Source: Butyrivibrio sp. INlla21
GTDB taxonomy: Bacteria; Bacillota; Clostridia; Lachnospirales; Lachnospiraceae
Direction of reading: 5' to 3'
Assembly: GCF_900116875.1 (NCBI RefSeq)
Contig: NZ_FPCC01000003.1
Location: 163,740 to 227,739 of the forward strand
DNA length: 64,000 nt
Shown: positions 35,301 to 43,355 of the stretch, piece after piece
Layout of the letters: the number at the start of each line of letters is the position of its first letter
Position numbering within the stretch: the first letter of the stretch is position 1
Notes under the pieces: generated by a model
Told to the model about the DNA's origin: nothing
The model's database searches: none
What the model saw: the letters and a program-made list of their open reading frames with translations, nothing else
Position numbers and translations under genes: made by a program

Positions 35301-35615
35301 TGCCTGATATAGCTCAGAACAAAGATTAAGACCAGATTGTCCACCAAGATTAGGTAGAAGAGCGTCCGGTCTTTCTTTTTCAATAACTGCTGCAACACGA
35401 TCCACATTAAGTGGCTCGATGTATGTCTTATCTGCCATTTCCGGGTCTGTCATAATAGTCGCCGGATTTGAATTTACCAATACGATTTCATATCCAAGAC
35501 TACGAAGCGCCTTACACGCCTGCGTTCCTGAATAGTCAAATTCACACGCTTGCCCGATAACAATAGGTCCTGAACCGATTATCAGCACTTTGTGTATGTC
35601 TGTTCTCTGTCCCAT
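32367..35615 (-). CDS. carB: Carbamoyl phosphate synthase large subunit
   Basis: A 1082-residue CarB of standard length from the ATG at 35615, preceded by GGGAGGAG. It has two ATP-grasp halves: [20 protein letters not shown] begins the first and [20 protein letters not shown] the second. The last 130 residues are the MGS-like allosteric domain ([19 protein letters not shown]). It makes carbamoyl phosphate for pyrimidines and arginine. The small glutaminase subunit carA is not next to it. A TTGTGT/TAGAAT promoter lies upstream. Confidence 0.97.
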   Translation of the reverse strand: [1082 protein letters not shown]

Positions 35616-35655
35616 GGAACTCCTCCCTTGTGTCTTTTTAATAATCATCCTTATC

Positions 35656-35684
35656 ATTCTATTATCAGAAGGACATTTACACAA
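35656..35684 (-). promoter_or_regulatory. Predicted carB promoter
   Basis: On the minus strand TTGTGT (35679-35684), 17 bases, TAGAAT (35656-35661). The leader to the ATG is only about 35 bases, with no room for a PyrR-type attenuator. Confidence 0.5.
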
Positions 35685-35754
35685 GGGATTTTTTGTCCAA
35701 ATTGAAATTTAAAAAATATTGCGATTTTACAACTTTTGTTCCATGTCAATAGAA

Positions 35755-37314
35755 TTATTTCAGATATTCCTCTACTAATTCATCAGCTTCATTCGTTGTG
35801 ATCTCTTCGGGATGTTTTTTTATTCGTGTAATGCATTTTCCGTTATAAACCACATATATAAAAGATTCCCCGGGTGCTATCAGGTTTGAAGGTGAGTTTG
35901 CATCGGAATATTCATAAATATAACAATATACAGATCCGGAATACTTATCTAAATCGACCTTATAGGATTTATCAATGTTGCTCTCTTTTGCCCAATCAAA
36001 TTTATTGGAAATAAACTTATAAGTATCTCCATCCTTGGTGAAAGTAACATCACGCGGAGGAAATACCAATTCAGCCCAGTTATCTCCTTCTGTCACTTCT
36101 ACTCTTACGGTGTATGTATCGCCTTCTCTTTTTCCGGAAACGACTTTATAGGAACCTGTTATGGATTTCGCTTCCATTTCAAAATTTTCTTTTATATAGC
36201 TTACAGTTTCTTCTATTTCTTTGATTTCTTTTTCACTGCTAAATTCTTCTTTAAGAAAAACTCTGTTTTCTATATTTTCTTTTTTTATTACATTAAAATC
36301 TTCGTTTATGGCTTCAAGCTCTTTTTCAGTTAATATAGCAGTGTTTCTCTCCCATCCGATCTCTTTTGCCCTGTCATCAAGAAGCTTTTCAAGTTCCTCT
36401 TCCGTACACAGATTCATTCCGTCTTGTTTTAAAACTTTCACAAAAGAGCTGTCCGGATCATTTTCTTTTTTATAATCCTTGTCATAATCTCTAAAAAATC
36501 GGGAGTAAGTCTTAGCATTATCGTCTTCCCCTAAATTATATGATATAAGCTGACTGTCATTCCATAAAGAAGCATCCTTATTGGGATATTGCATTAACAT
36601 TTGCTCAGCCCAATCAAGATAATAAATTCCGCTGTAGTAAAAAATGTAATTGACGTCTTTATCTAAAAAACCATATTTAAAATAGCAGGAAGAACCGGTA
36701 TATTTCCCTGAAGAATGAATATATCCGTCATCACTTATATCAGAGTTCTCTCCGTACTTACCATAGCGCAAGTAAAGCTTACCATCGCGCTCTTTAATTA
36801 CCAATGAATAGTAATCGGGATCTGTTTCTTGAAGCTTAAAAGTAACAAGAAGCTCCTTTTCACCGTCATTTCCGCAATCTATATATCGATGATCATCTAA
36901 GAATACTTCTTCGCCGTCATTGGAAAAAGCTCCACTGAGTCTCTCCGTCAAAGTCTTAAGATTGATACTTTCGCCGGGATCAAATTTAAAATCATCATCA
37001 ACTATCCCGGCATAATCATTATACTTATGCTCCAGCTCAATGGTTACCTGCTCCTCATTATTTAAAAAAGCTGTATATAAGCCGGATTTATCATCGGCTT
37101 CCCTTGTATACCTTTGTTCTGGCTTATTAGATGATATAGCGGTAGTTGCTGCCACATTTGATCCTTCACTTAATCCTTCATTTGATGTCTCAATTGATGC
37201 TTCCTTTTGGGAAACTTCATTACTTAAATCTTGCGATCTTTCAGTTTCTTTCGTGCATGCGCACGTAGAAAGCGCTGCCATGATAATCAGTGCAATTACT
37301 TTCTTTCCTTTCAT
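35755..37314 (-). CDS. Predicted exported lipoprotein of unknown function
   Basis: A 519-residue protein. MKGKKVIALIIMAALSTCAC is a signal peptide whose Leu-Ser-Thr-Cys site suggests lipidation at Cys18. A Ser/Glu/Asn-rich linker follows to about residue 75. The rest has two or three beta-rich parts with YYSGIYYLDWAEQML and YKFISNKFDWAKESNIDKSY. I recognise no family. It is followed by the phosphatase gene after 19 bases in the upstream direction; the phosphatase is transcribed first. Confidence 0.7.
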   Translation of the reverse strand: MKGKKVIALIIMAALSTCACTKETERSQDLSNEVSQKEASIETSNEGLSEGSNVAATTAISSNKPEQRYTREADDKSGLYTAFLNNEEQVTIELEHKYNDYAGIVDDDFKFDPGESINLKTLTERLSGAFSNDGEEVFLDDHRYIDCGNDGEKELLVTFKLQETDPDYYSLVIKERDGKLYLRYGKYGENSDISDDGYIHSSGKYTGSSCYFKYGFLDKDVNYIFYYSGIYYLDWAEQMLMQYPNKDASLWNDSQLISYNLGEDDNAKTYSRFFRDYDKDYKKENDPDSSFVKVLKQDGMNLCTEEELEKLLDDRAKEIGWERNTAILTEKELEAINEDFNVIKKENIENRVFLKEEFSSEKEIKEIEETVSYIKENFEMEAKSITGSYKVVSGKREGDTYTVRVEVTEGDNWAELVFPPRDVTFTKDGDTYKFISNKFDWAKESNIDKSYKVDLDKYSGSVYCYIYEYSDANSPSNLIAPGESFIYVVYNGKCITRIKKHPEEITTNEADELVEEYLK

Positions 37315-37333
37315 AAAGCGTATTCTCCTATTA

Positions 37334-37819
37334 TTATTTTTTTATCTGTGAAAAGAGTCCCCGGCACCCTTCAGATACGTCCCTCCAAGTCGCATCGAAG
37401 TTCCCTGTGTACCAAGGATCTGCTACATCACCGTCTCTATCGGTAAAATCTAGCATCTTGTATATCTTTCCGTCAGGATCTCCGCCGTATATACGGTTCA
37501 TGTCGCGTATATTCGCAGAATCCATTCCTATGATATAGTCGAAGTTCTCGTAATCTCTTTTGTTTGTAAGTCTTGCTCTCTTCTCCGCTACGCCAAGCTC
37601 ATTGTCATCTGTTCCGATCCCATGCTCGCGAAGTTTCGCTCTCGCCGGCGGATACACGGGGCTTCCCATTCCGTTCCATATCTCATCTGTATGCGTCGCT
37701 GCGGATTCAATGTGAAACTCATCCGCAACTCCCGCTTTACAGACTATATCTTTCATAACAAACTCCGCCATTGTTGAGCGGCAGATATTGCCGTGGCAGA
37801 CGAAAAGTATATTTATCAT
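37334..37819 (-). CDS. Low-molecular-weight protein tyrosine phosphatase
   Basis: A 161-residue enzyme. ILFVCHGNICRSTMAEF contains the C-x5-R-S P-loop, with the catalytic cysteine at residue 8, and DFTDRDGDVADPWYTGNFDA supplies the general-acid Asp-Pro pair. It removes phosphate from tyrosine (or arginine) residues of proteins in the cytosol. It sits before the lipoprotein gene and after a convergent-free gap of 40 bases from the DUF4143 gene. Confidence 0.95.
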   Translation of the reverse strand: MINILFVCHGNICRSTMAEFVMKDIVCKAGVADEFHIESAATHTDEIWNGMGSPVYPPARAKLREHGIGTDDNELGVAEKRARLTNKRDYENFDYIIGMDSANIRDMNRIYGGDPDGKIYKMLDFTDRDGDVADPWYTGNFDATWRDVSEGCRGLFSQIKK

Positions 37820-37859
37820 AATTAGTTTTCTCCAGTTTCTCTTTCAACAGCCAATTAGA

Positions 37860-39218
37860 TCATAAACAAAATGTCATATACGCCGGTATGCACACTATAT
37901 TATCTTTTATAACCAAGTTTCTTGGGTGGATAATATAGCTTTCCCCGATTCTTGTTTTGTATTTTTCCATGAATCTATTTAACGAAGTTGTAGTGTATTT
38001 TTTCCCTGACTTAACTTCAATCGGATACATTTTATATTTTAGCTTGCTGTTATTGGAAATAATGAAATCAATTTCTATATCATTACGATGCTTCTCAGTT
38101 GAGTAATGAGTGTAGAAATACAATTTGTATCCATTCGCTACAAGCATCTGTGCTATTACGTTCTCATATAACATTCCCTCATTAACAGAAAGCTTATCAT
38201 TAAGTATCTGCGAATATACCTCACTCTCCAGCAGTTCATTCTCATCAAAAGCATGGCTGAGCAAGAGTCCGGTATCTCCCAGATAGCATTTCACATATGT
38301 ACGTTCTTCATTTATGGAAAGTCCGACGTTGGGATCATTACACAAAAAACACTCGTTTGAGATCATAGAATCAGACAACCAAAAGAACGTATCACTGTAT
38401 TGATCCGCATAACTTCCTTCTTGTATATCTTTAAACACGACACGTTTCTCATGTTGTGACAACAAACCGGGAATCTGATCAAAAATCGCCAAAACTTTAC
38501 TACGGTATTGAGCCTTGATCTTCATAATGTCATTACGATACAATTTCAAGATATCTCGCTTCTCAGCATCCGCTAAGCTAAAGTTCTTCTCATTCTCAAT
38601 GAAAAGAATAACCGGTTTTGGCATACCTCCTACTAGCATATACTGCTTAAAAAGCATCATTGCTTTGTTATGCATCCCTCTTTCCAAAGCTTCTCTCTTT
38701 TCAAAGCAGTTCTTTATATAACCTATTAGTTGTTCTTCTCCGAGTGCCCAGGCGAATTCCTCAAAATCAAGCGGATACATCGTGATACTCCTCTCCTCTG
38801 AAGGAATTACGATGTCCTTTACATTTTCCTTGATTGATATCAACGATCCGGTTTCTATATAATCGTATCTGCCATCAGCAACCAGATACTTTATTGCGGC
38901 TCTGGCCTGTGGAAACATCTGCACCTCATCAAAAATCAATACAGACTTTCTCGGAACAAGATTAACGCCATAATATGTGCTAAGCAGCATGAATAAATCA
39001 TCCAGCTTATTAAGGTATTGATTAAAGTATTCTTCTACAACCTTATCTTTTTTCGCAAAATCTATAAGGATATATGATTCATATTCCTGCTTGGCAAATT
39101 CCTCTACAATTGTGGATTTACCAATACGTCTGGCGCCCTCCACCATTATCGCTTTTGTTCCCTGACATTCATTTTTCCAATTCAGTAATTTGCTATAGAT
39201 TTTTCTTTTTAAAATCAT
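37860..39218 (-). CDS. AAA-type ATPase with DUF4143 C-terminal domain
   Basis: A 452-residue protein from the ATG at 39218, with AAGGAG upstream. The P-loop is MVEGARRIGKSTIVEEF and Walker B is KSVLIFDEVQMFP. The C-terminal DUF4143 part includes LLSHAFDENELLESEVYSQI, NDIEIDFIISNNSKLKYKMY (an Asp-...-Glu-x-Lys-like nuclease-type strand arrangement) and YPIEVKSGKKYTT. Such proteins are often adjacent to mobile or defence loci, but function is unsettled. Four direct repeats surround its promoter. Confidence 0.87.
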   Translation of the reverse strand: MILKRKIYSKLLNWKNECQGTKAIMVEGARRIGKSTIVEEFAKQEYESYILIDFAKKDKVVEEYFNQYLNKLDDLFMLLSTYYGVNLVPRKSVLIFDEVQMFPQARAAIKYLVADGRYDYIETGSLISIKENVKDIVIPSEERSITMYPLDFEEFAWALGEEQLIGYIKNCFEKREALERGMHNKAMMLFKQYMLVGGMPKPVILFIENEKNFSLADAEKRDILKLYRNDIMKIKAQYRSKVLAIFDQIPGLLSQHEKRVVFKDIQEGSYADQYSDTFFWLSDSMISNECFLCNDPNVGLSINEERTYVKCYLGDTGLLLSHAFDENELLESEVYSQILNDKLSVNEGMLYENVIAQMLVANGYKLYFYTHYSTEKHRNDIEIDFIISNNSKLKYKMYPIEVKSGKKYTTTSLNRFMEKYKTRIGESYIIHPRNLVIKDNIVCIPAYMTFCL

Positions 39219-39265
39219 GATAATCTCCTTGGTATCGACAATTGGACTTTTCATCATGCAATTAT

Positions 39266-39372
39266 GATTATGCGCACTTTTCGTGTTTGCTCACCTTTTG
39301 ATTATACGCATATTATACCGCTATTTTTGACTATGCGCAATATAATTTGCCTTTACATTTTGATTATGCGCG
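39266..39372 (-). repeat. Four direct repeats of TGCGCATAATC around the DUF4143 promoter
   Basis: Copies at 39266-39276, 39300-39310, 39329-39339 and 39362-39372 (minus-strand consensus TGCGCATAATC, at most one change each) are spaced 34, 29 and 33 bases apart, about three DNA turns. The second and third flank a promoter, TTGCGC (39335-39340) with TATAAT 17 bases on (39312-39317). The 39219-39526 gap holds these and a terminator but no gene. They are probably operator sites for an unknown repressor. Confidence 0.72.
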
Positions 39373-39463
39373 CCTTTTCGCTTTTTGAATCGACATTTTT
39401 ATGCAATCCTAATTCTTTTTTCCACTATTTGCCACTTTAATTGCTACTAAACCAAAGAAAAAA

Positions 39464-39484
39464 CACCCTGCATCACGCAGAGTG
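39464..39484 (-). terminator. Terminator after the basic membrane protein gene
   Basis: Arms CAC-CTGC and GCAG-GTG pair with one mismatch in the middle, followed on the minus strand by TTTTTTC, about 45 bases past the stop. Confidence 0.65.
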
Positions 39485-39526
39485 CTCTCATCTTTCATCA
39501 GATAGTTTATCTTCAAAAGAAGTAAA

Positions 39527-39997
39527 TCAGACGCCTTCAGCGTCACCATTTTTATCCTCTGTTTCATTGTCCCTTAATGGATTCTTTTCATCTACAATTT
39601 TAGCTACTGCAGGATCATCTTCTCTCTTAAAATTAATAATCATTTCAATCAAGAAAACAATACCATTAAAAACAGCAACGCAAATCCATGCCATTCCCAA
39701 CAACATGTATTTCATCATGTAGAATAAAGCAATAGCTATCCATTTCGTAGGAAGCGCTATAAAATAATACAATATTGCGCCAATTATGTTAGATGTACCT
39801 TTTATAGCACTCTTAGCTGAAAAAGTTGTCTTATGATAAATCTTATTTTTTAATGCTCTTGATGGATTCTTAATCCACCCCATTCCTTTCTTACCATAGA
39901 ATGGGTTTGTAAGTCTTTTGAGCTTGCGTTTGTATTTCCCGGTTGTCCTAGCCTTAAACGATTTTTTTATAGATGGAGTACGAAGACCAATTTTCAT
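39527..39997 (-). CDS. Basic membrane protein of unknown function
   Basis: A 156-residue protein starting at 39997 after a perfect AAGGAGG. The N-terminal 60 residues are very basic (KSFKARTTGKYKRKLKRLT). Two hydrophobic segments, about residues 74-97 and 100-125, form a membrane hairpin. The last 30 residues are acidic and hydrophilic (KREDDPAVAKIVDEKNPL). No family is recognised. It follows the K+ channel gene by 49 bases and may be co-transcribed with it. Confidence 0.6.
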   Translation of the reverse strand: MKIGLRTPSIKKSFKARTTGKYKRKLKRLTNPFYGKKGMGWIKNPSRALKNKIYHKTTFSAKSAIKGTSNIIGAILYYFIALPTKWIAIALFYMMKYMLLGMAWICVAVFNGIVFLIEMIINFKREDDPAVAKIVDEKNPLRDNETEDKNGDAEGV

Positions 39998-40046
39998 TGA
40001 TTTTACCTCCTTAATAACTTGCAATTTCTAATAAAGCTATTTGTAC

Positions 40047-40772
40047 TCATCCTCTTTTAATCTTTTTTTGCTCTTCCAATTCATCTTGATATCCAGCTAT
40101 AATTATTCCCGCAGGAAGCGCAACGATAGCTATTCCCAGAACGGCAGATATCATGGTTATAAACTTACCAATTGAACTTGTTGCATATACATCACCATAT
40201 CCCACAGTAGTTAATGATATTGTGGCCCAGTATATAGCATCGTACATGGTAGGAAATGTTTCAGGTTCAGCATTAAAAATAACCAGCGCCGAGATCAGAA
40301 CATACGCTACAGCAAAACCGCAAACTACAATTAGACTATCTTTTTGCTTCCTAAACACATTTACTATCATAGTAATGTTCTTAGAATATCTGAACGCCTT
40401 AAATATTCTAAAAACCTTAAAAGTCCTCATCAGTCTGAATATTTTAAGTAAGCGAAAACCCTTCTTAAGCACAGTTATAGATGGCAAAATTGATAACAAA
40501 TCTATGATAGCCATTAATGTAAATGGGTATAGCAAGAACGAAATAGCTCCCCGTTTTAGTTTTAAATCAGCCGTAAGTAGCCTTAAAAAATAATCCACTA
40601 TAAAGACAAACACAGTAACTTTGTCAATGAAATAAAATAAAGTCGTGTCTTCATGCGACCACAGCGGTATTATACTGATAATTATTGTCGCCATCATAAA
40701 GAAGTCATATACTCGACTAAGTTTGTCATTCTCTTCTCCGACTTCAATTATCTGAAATAAACGTTCTCGCAT
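40047..40772 (-). CDS. Voltage-gated potassium channel
   Basis: A 241-residue six-helix channel. S4 carries a positive residue at every third position (LLKIFRLMRTFKVFRIFKAF), a complete voltage sensor. The pore helix ends in TTVGYGDVYATSSIGK, with the TVGYGD potassium filter, and S6 follows (IAIVALPAGIIIAGYQDELE). It is short for a Kv channel, with no large cytosolic domain. Membrane potential or K+ homeostasis is the likely role. Confidence 0.93.
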   Translation of the reverse strand: MRERLFQIIEVGEENDKLSRVYDFFMMATIIISIIPLWSHEDTTLFYFIDKVTVFVFIVDYFLRLLTADLKLKRGAISFLLYPFTLMAIIDLLSILPSITVLKKGFRLLKIFRLMRTFKVFRIFKAFRYSKNITMIVNVFRKQKDSLIVVCGFAVAYVLISALVIFNAEPETFPTMYDAIYWATISLTTVGYGDVYATSSIGKFITMISAVLGIAIVALPAGIIIAGYQDELEEQKKIKRG

Positions 40773-40993
40773 GCCATTGTCCCCTATACATTATTTCTAC
40801 ATTAACTCCTGTTCTATCTCTTTATTGGAAATCTCCATAAAAAGTGATCAAGCTAGGTATAATTGTCAAAAATCAGTCATAATAATTATATTATAATGTT
40901 TATAAACATACGTTATTGCGATATTTATAATTCTTCTATAAAACCTTTCTAATCTTCATTGTTTTTATCGTTTTTCTATATTAAGATACTAAT

Positions 40994-41076
40994 ACAAAAG
41001 TAATGTAAAACAAGACAGGGGTTGGTCGAAAGACCCGGGTCCAACGATAAGGTGTGGGTGTCCCACACCATTTTTA
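40994..41076 (+). ncRNA. Candidate standalone small RNA
   Basis: A TTGTTT/TAAGAT promoter (40959-40964 and 40982-40987, 17 bases apart) would start RNA near 40994. It runs through a compact fold (GTTGGTC-GAAA-GACC within GTTGG...CCAAC) to a perfect terminator GGTGTGGG/CCCACACC (41051-41058 with 41062-41069) and TTTTTATTT. The 40773-41154 gap has no open frame. The G-rich CAGGGG and GACCCGGGTCC are unpaired or alternative helices. No known RNA family recognised. Confidence 0.45.
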
Positions 41077-41086
41077 TTTCCTATAT

Positions 41087-41116
41087 AAAAAAAGCAGCAC
41101 TATGGCTGCTTTTTTC
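41087..41116. terminator. Bidirectional terminator after the XRE gene
   Basis: AGCAGC/GCTGCT (41093-41098 with 41105-41110) with A and T runs on both sides, 38 bases past the XRE stop; it also backs up the small RNA terminator. Confidence 0.82.
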
Positions 41117-41154
41117 ATATTCAACTACATACTTTTACTCGATATATAATCCCT

Positions 41155-41796
41155 TTACCTCATGTTCTGTGTAATCACTACTATTCCCACTACTCCAATC
41201 ACAGCCTCAATAACTGCTATAATCGCAAGGACTATTGCAGCAACGATTATAAACTTCGTCACCTTAACAGTTTTTGAATTCTGTCCGATTGACTTAAATC
41301 TTCCGCCGGCGAAAAGCACAACAACAAAGGAAAAAGCAAACATTACATACAATAACAATGCATCGGGAGATACAAAACCAACTAAGAATAACGGCCATTC
41401 AAGAGTTGGCAACTTATCGTGTAAGAGAAATAATCTTATTATATTTATCAATATAAGACAAAACGATATGATCATTGTCCCAACGCCCATCATCTTAAAC
41501 CACTTAAGCATGTTGTTCTTTTCCATTGTCGAGTAATCGGCCATCTTTTCAGCCACTTCTTTTACTTCACTGTTCATGTTCTCGTCCTTTCTTTCTCCGT
41601 CAATAATCTCGCGGACATCCACGTCATACATCTCTGCGATATCGACAAGCATGGAAATATCGGGCATATATGCGCCTGTCTCCCATCTCGATATAGTACG
41701 ACCGGATACACCAAGTTTCTCTGCAACTTGTTCCTGTGTAAATCCATTAGTCTTACGCAATTCCCTCAACAAGTTTCCTGTTTTCTTCTGGTCCAT
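41155..41796 (-). CDS. XRE-type regulator with C-terminal membrane domain
   Basis: A 213-residue protein. Residues 5-65 are a helix-turn-helix of the XRE type (LRKTNGFTQEQVAEKLGVSG, RTISRWETGAYMPD). Residues about 105-210 hold four predicted membrane helices. It is thus a membrane-bound DNA-binding protein of the kind found near Lachnospiraceae stress loci. Target and signal are unknown. GGAAAGGGG lies before the ATG. Confidence 0.88.
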   Translation of the reverse strand: MDQKKTGNLLRELRKTNGFTQEQVAEKLGVSGRTISRWETGAYMPDISMLVDIAEMYDVDVREIIDGERKDENMNSEVKEVAEKMADYSTMEKNNMLKWFKMMGVGTMIISFCLILINIIRLFLLHDKLPTLEWPLFLVGFVSPDALLLYVMFAFSFVVVLFAGGRFKSIGQNSKTVKVTKFIIVAAIVLAIIAVIEAVIGVVGIVVITQNMR

Positions 41797-41887
41797 TTTT
41801 CCCCTTTCCTTTACGAGATTATAAAAACTGCCGGTTCAAGAACACGACACAAACAGCGAATTTAAGCACCTGACAAAAATGTCCGGT

Positions 41888-42070
41888 TTATTGAATCGGC
41901 CATTCTGAACCGACATCCAAGCCATTCTCCAAAAGCCAATCATCTTCTGCTGATACGAACTTTTCATTTCCGGCATCATCCACAAGAGTTACAGATACCT
42001 TTGGTTTTTGTCCGGGCTGCAATTCTTCACAGCCATAATCCCCATCAAAAATCTGCTTTATCTTCCACAT
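41888..42070 (-). CDS. Small acidic hypothetical protein (60 aa)
   Basis: A 60-residue protein, MWKIKQIFDGDYGCEEL and ending NGLDVGSEWPIQ. It has no membrane segment. The ATG context (TTTTTAATAG) shows no strong Shine-Dalgarno. It is followed by the XRE regulator with 91 bases between. No function recognised; moderate support from length and amino acid pattern only. Confidence 0.5.
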   Translation of the reverse strand: MWKIKQIFDGDYGCEELQPGQKPKVSVTLVDDAGNEKFVSAEDDWLLENGLDVGSEWPIQ

Positions 42071-42121
42071 TTCTATTAAAAAAACATCCCTTCAAAATAA
42101 TCAAATCACCATCAACAATTG

Positions 42122-42355
42122 TTACCTCTTATATCCGCAATCAGCCTTCATCGGTCCATCCACTCCGGATTCATAATGTGCTCTGAACTCCATATTGATA
42201 TCACGGATTTCCTTAACGCCATCTATATATGGCTGATACATTTCTATAAGCCCGGCGCTGCAGCCATCACAGCTTCCATCAATATTGCCGATTGATTCCG
42301 CCACTATGCGTTCTCTTTCTTCTCTTGTAGTATCTTTGATCAAAATAGATTTCAT
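42122..42355 (-). CDS. Small conserved hypothetical protein with Cys pair
   Basis: A 77-residue protein starting at 42355 with AGAGGTG upstream; a GTG two codons earlier is possible. It reads MKSILIKDTTREERERIVAE, then DGSCDGCSAGLIEMYQPYID and ends ESGVDGPMKADCGYKR. The CxxC and last cysteine could bind metal. Similar short proteins are common in Lachnospiraceae as I recall, but have no known function. It begins only nine bases after the HTH-hydrolase gene, so co-expression is likely. Confidence 0.65.
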   Translation of the reverse strand: MKSILIKDTTREERERIVAESIGNIDGSCDGCSAGLIEMYQPYIDGVKEIRDINMEFRAHYESGVDGPMKADCGYKR

Positions 42356-42364
42356 ATTCACCTC

Positions 42365-43180
42365 TCACAGCAATCTCTTATATATATCCAACATGCTCTC
42401 CATCTGATATTTAAGAAGCCACGCAGCGTTGTTATATTCCGTTGTATCTTTTATTGTTTTCAGCAAAACAGGATAATACTCTTCTGTTTCTTTTATCATT
42501 CGATAGATTCTATCACGGCTCAGCCCCCAGGACATTGTTGTGAGGTTATTGCATCTGTCCATGCACTTTATGAGCGCAGCCTTGGGATTCTTTGAAATAG
42601 CCTTATAGTAAGCACTTCTGACCTTTTGTCGATTATCATCATTAGTCTCTTCACAAGTCAATAGATTTACTAAATCTTTCGTTTCTTCATCAACCGGAAG
42701 CTCGTCTACCTTTGCGGAACAGTCCTCAACAACATCGTGAAGAAGACAAGCGGCTATAATCGCGTCATCCACAATCCCCATCGACAAAGCATGACAAGCG
42801 AGATTCAGCGGATGATAGATATACGGAATCGAAGAATGTTTTCTGTTCTGACCTTCATGCGCCTTTATAGCATAATCAACAGCTTTGAGCGTGTTGGGGA
42901 GCTTAAAATTTCTAGCAGTAGTTTTTACAAAGGTTCTCATGTGCTCCCAGTCATAGATTGCCTCTTTTGTCTTGAATGTATTGCTTTTCTCTTCGACGAT
43001 TGCAGAAACAGAAACGTCGAAGAATTCCGCCAACTTGATCAGCTTATCGGTATCCGGCTTGTACTCATCTCTTTCCCAAGAAGATACGGCCTGAAAAGAT
43101 ATTCCCAAAGCATCCGCAACATGATCCTGCGTCATTTTTCTTTCTTCTCTAAGACGCTTGATATTTGTTCCAATACTCAT
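42365..43180 (-). CDS. XRE helix-turn-helix fused to a SpoT-like HD hydrolase domain
   Basis: A 271-residue protein from the ATG at 43180, six bases after AGGAGG. Residues 5-60 are an XRE HTH (LREERKMTQDHVADALGISF, VSSWERDEYKPD). From about 100, AIKAHEGQNRKHSSIPYIYH, AACLLHDVVEDC and KCMDRCNNLTTM match the (p)ppGpp hydrolase domain of SpoT/MESH1 (H...HD...ED...D-R-x-N). No synthetase domain is present. It may be a DNA-binding protein that senses or degrades alarmone; this is inference. The longer upstream frame has no ribosome site. Confidence 0.87.
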   Translation of the reverse strand: MSIGTNIKRLREERKMTQDHVADALGISFQAVSSWERDEYKPDTDKLIKLAEFFDVSVSAIVEEKSNTFKTKEAIYDWEHMRTFVKTTARNFKLPNTLKAVDYAIKAHEGQNRKHSSIPYIYHPLNLACHALSMGIVDDAIIAACLLHDVVEDCSAKVDELPVDEETKDLVNLLTCEETNDDNRQKVRSAYYKAISKNPKAALIKCMDRCNNLTTMSWGLSRDRIYRMIKETEEYYPVLLKTIKDTTEYNNAAWLLKYQMESMLDIYKRLL

Positions 43181-43306
43181 CATCTTCCTCCTAGAATTGC
43201 TTCGTTGAGAGATCTCTTCTTTACAGCTTAATACTATTGCCGAATCCACTATAATTCTAGCAAGTACAGATTTATGTTTCAATAATATATTCAAGTTGAA
43301 CTTGAA

Positions 43307-43339
43307 AAATGGACCCAAGAATATTCCCTAGGTCCATTT
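43307..43339 (-). terminator. Terminator after the MerR-methyltransferase gene
   Basis: AAATGGACC/GGTCCATTT (43307-43315 with 43331-43339) is followed on the minus strand by TTTTTC, 17 bases past the stop. Confidence 0.75.
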
Positions 43340-43355
43340 AGAATCCAAACGCTTA

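Noticed and set aside
35616..35700. PyrR-type attenuator in front of carB
   Set aside because: The leader after the predicted start is about 35 bases and has no terminator/antiterminator pair.
43181..43318. N-terminal extension of the HTH-hydrolase protein
   Set aside because: AGGAGG precedes the internal ATG and the extension has no match to an HTH or signal.
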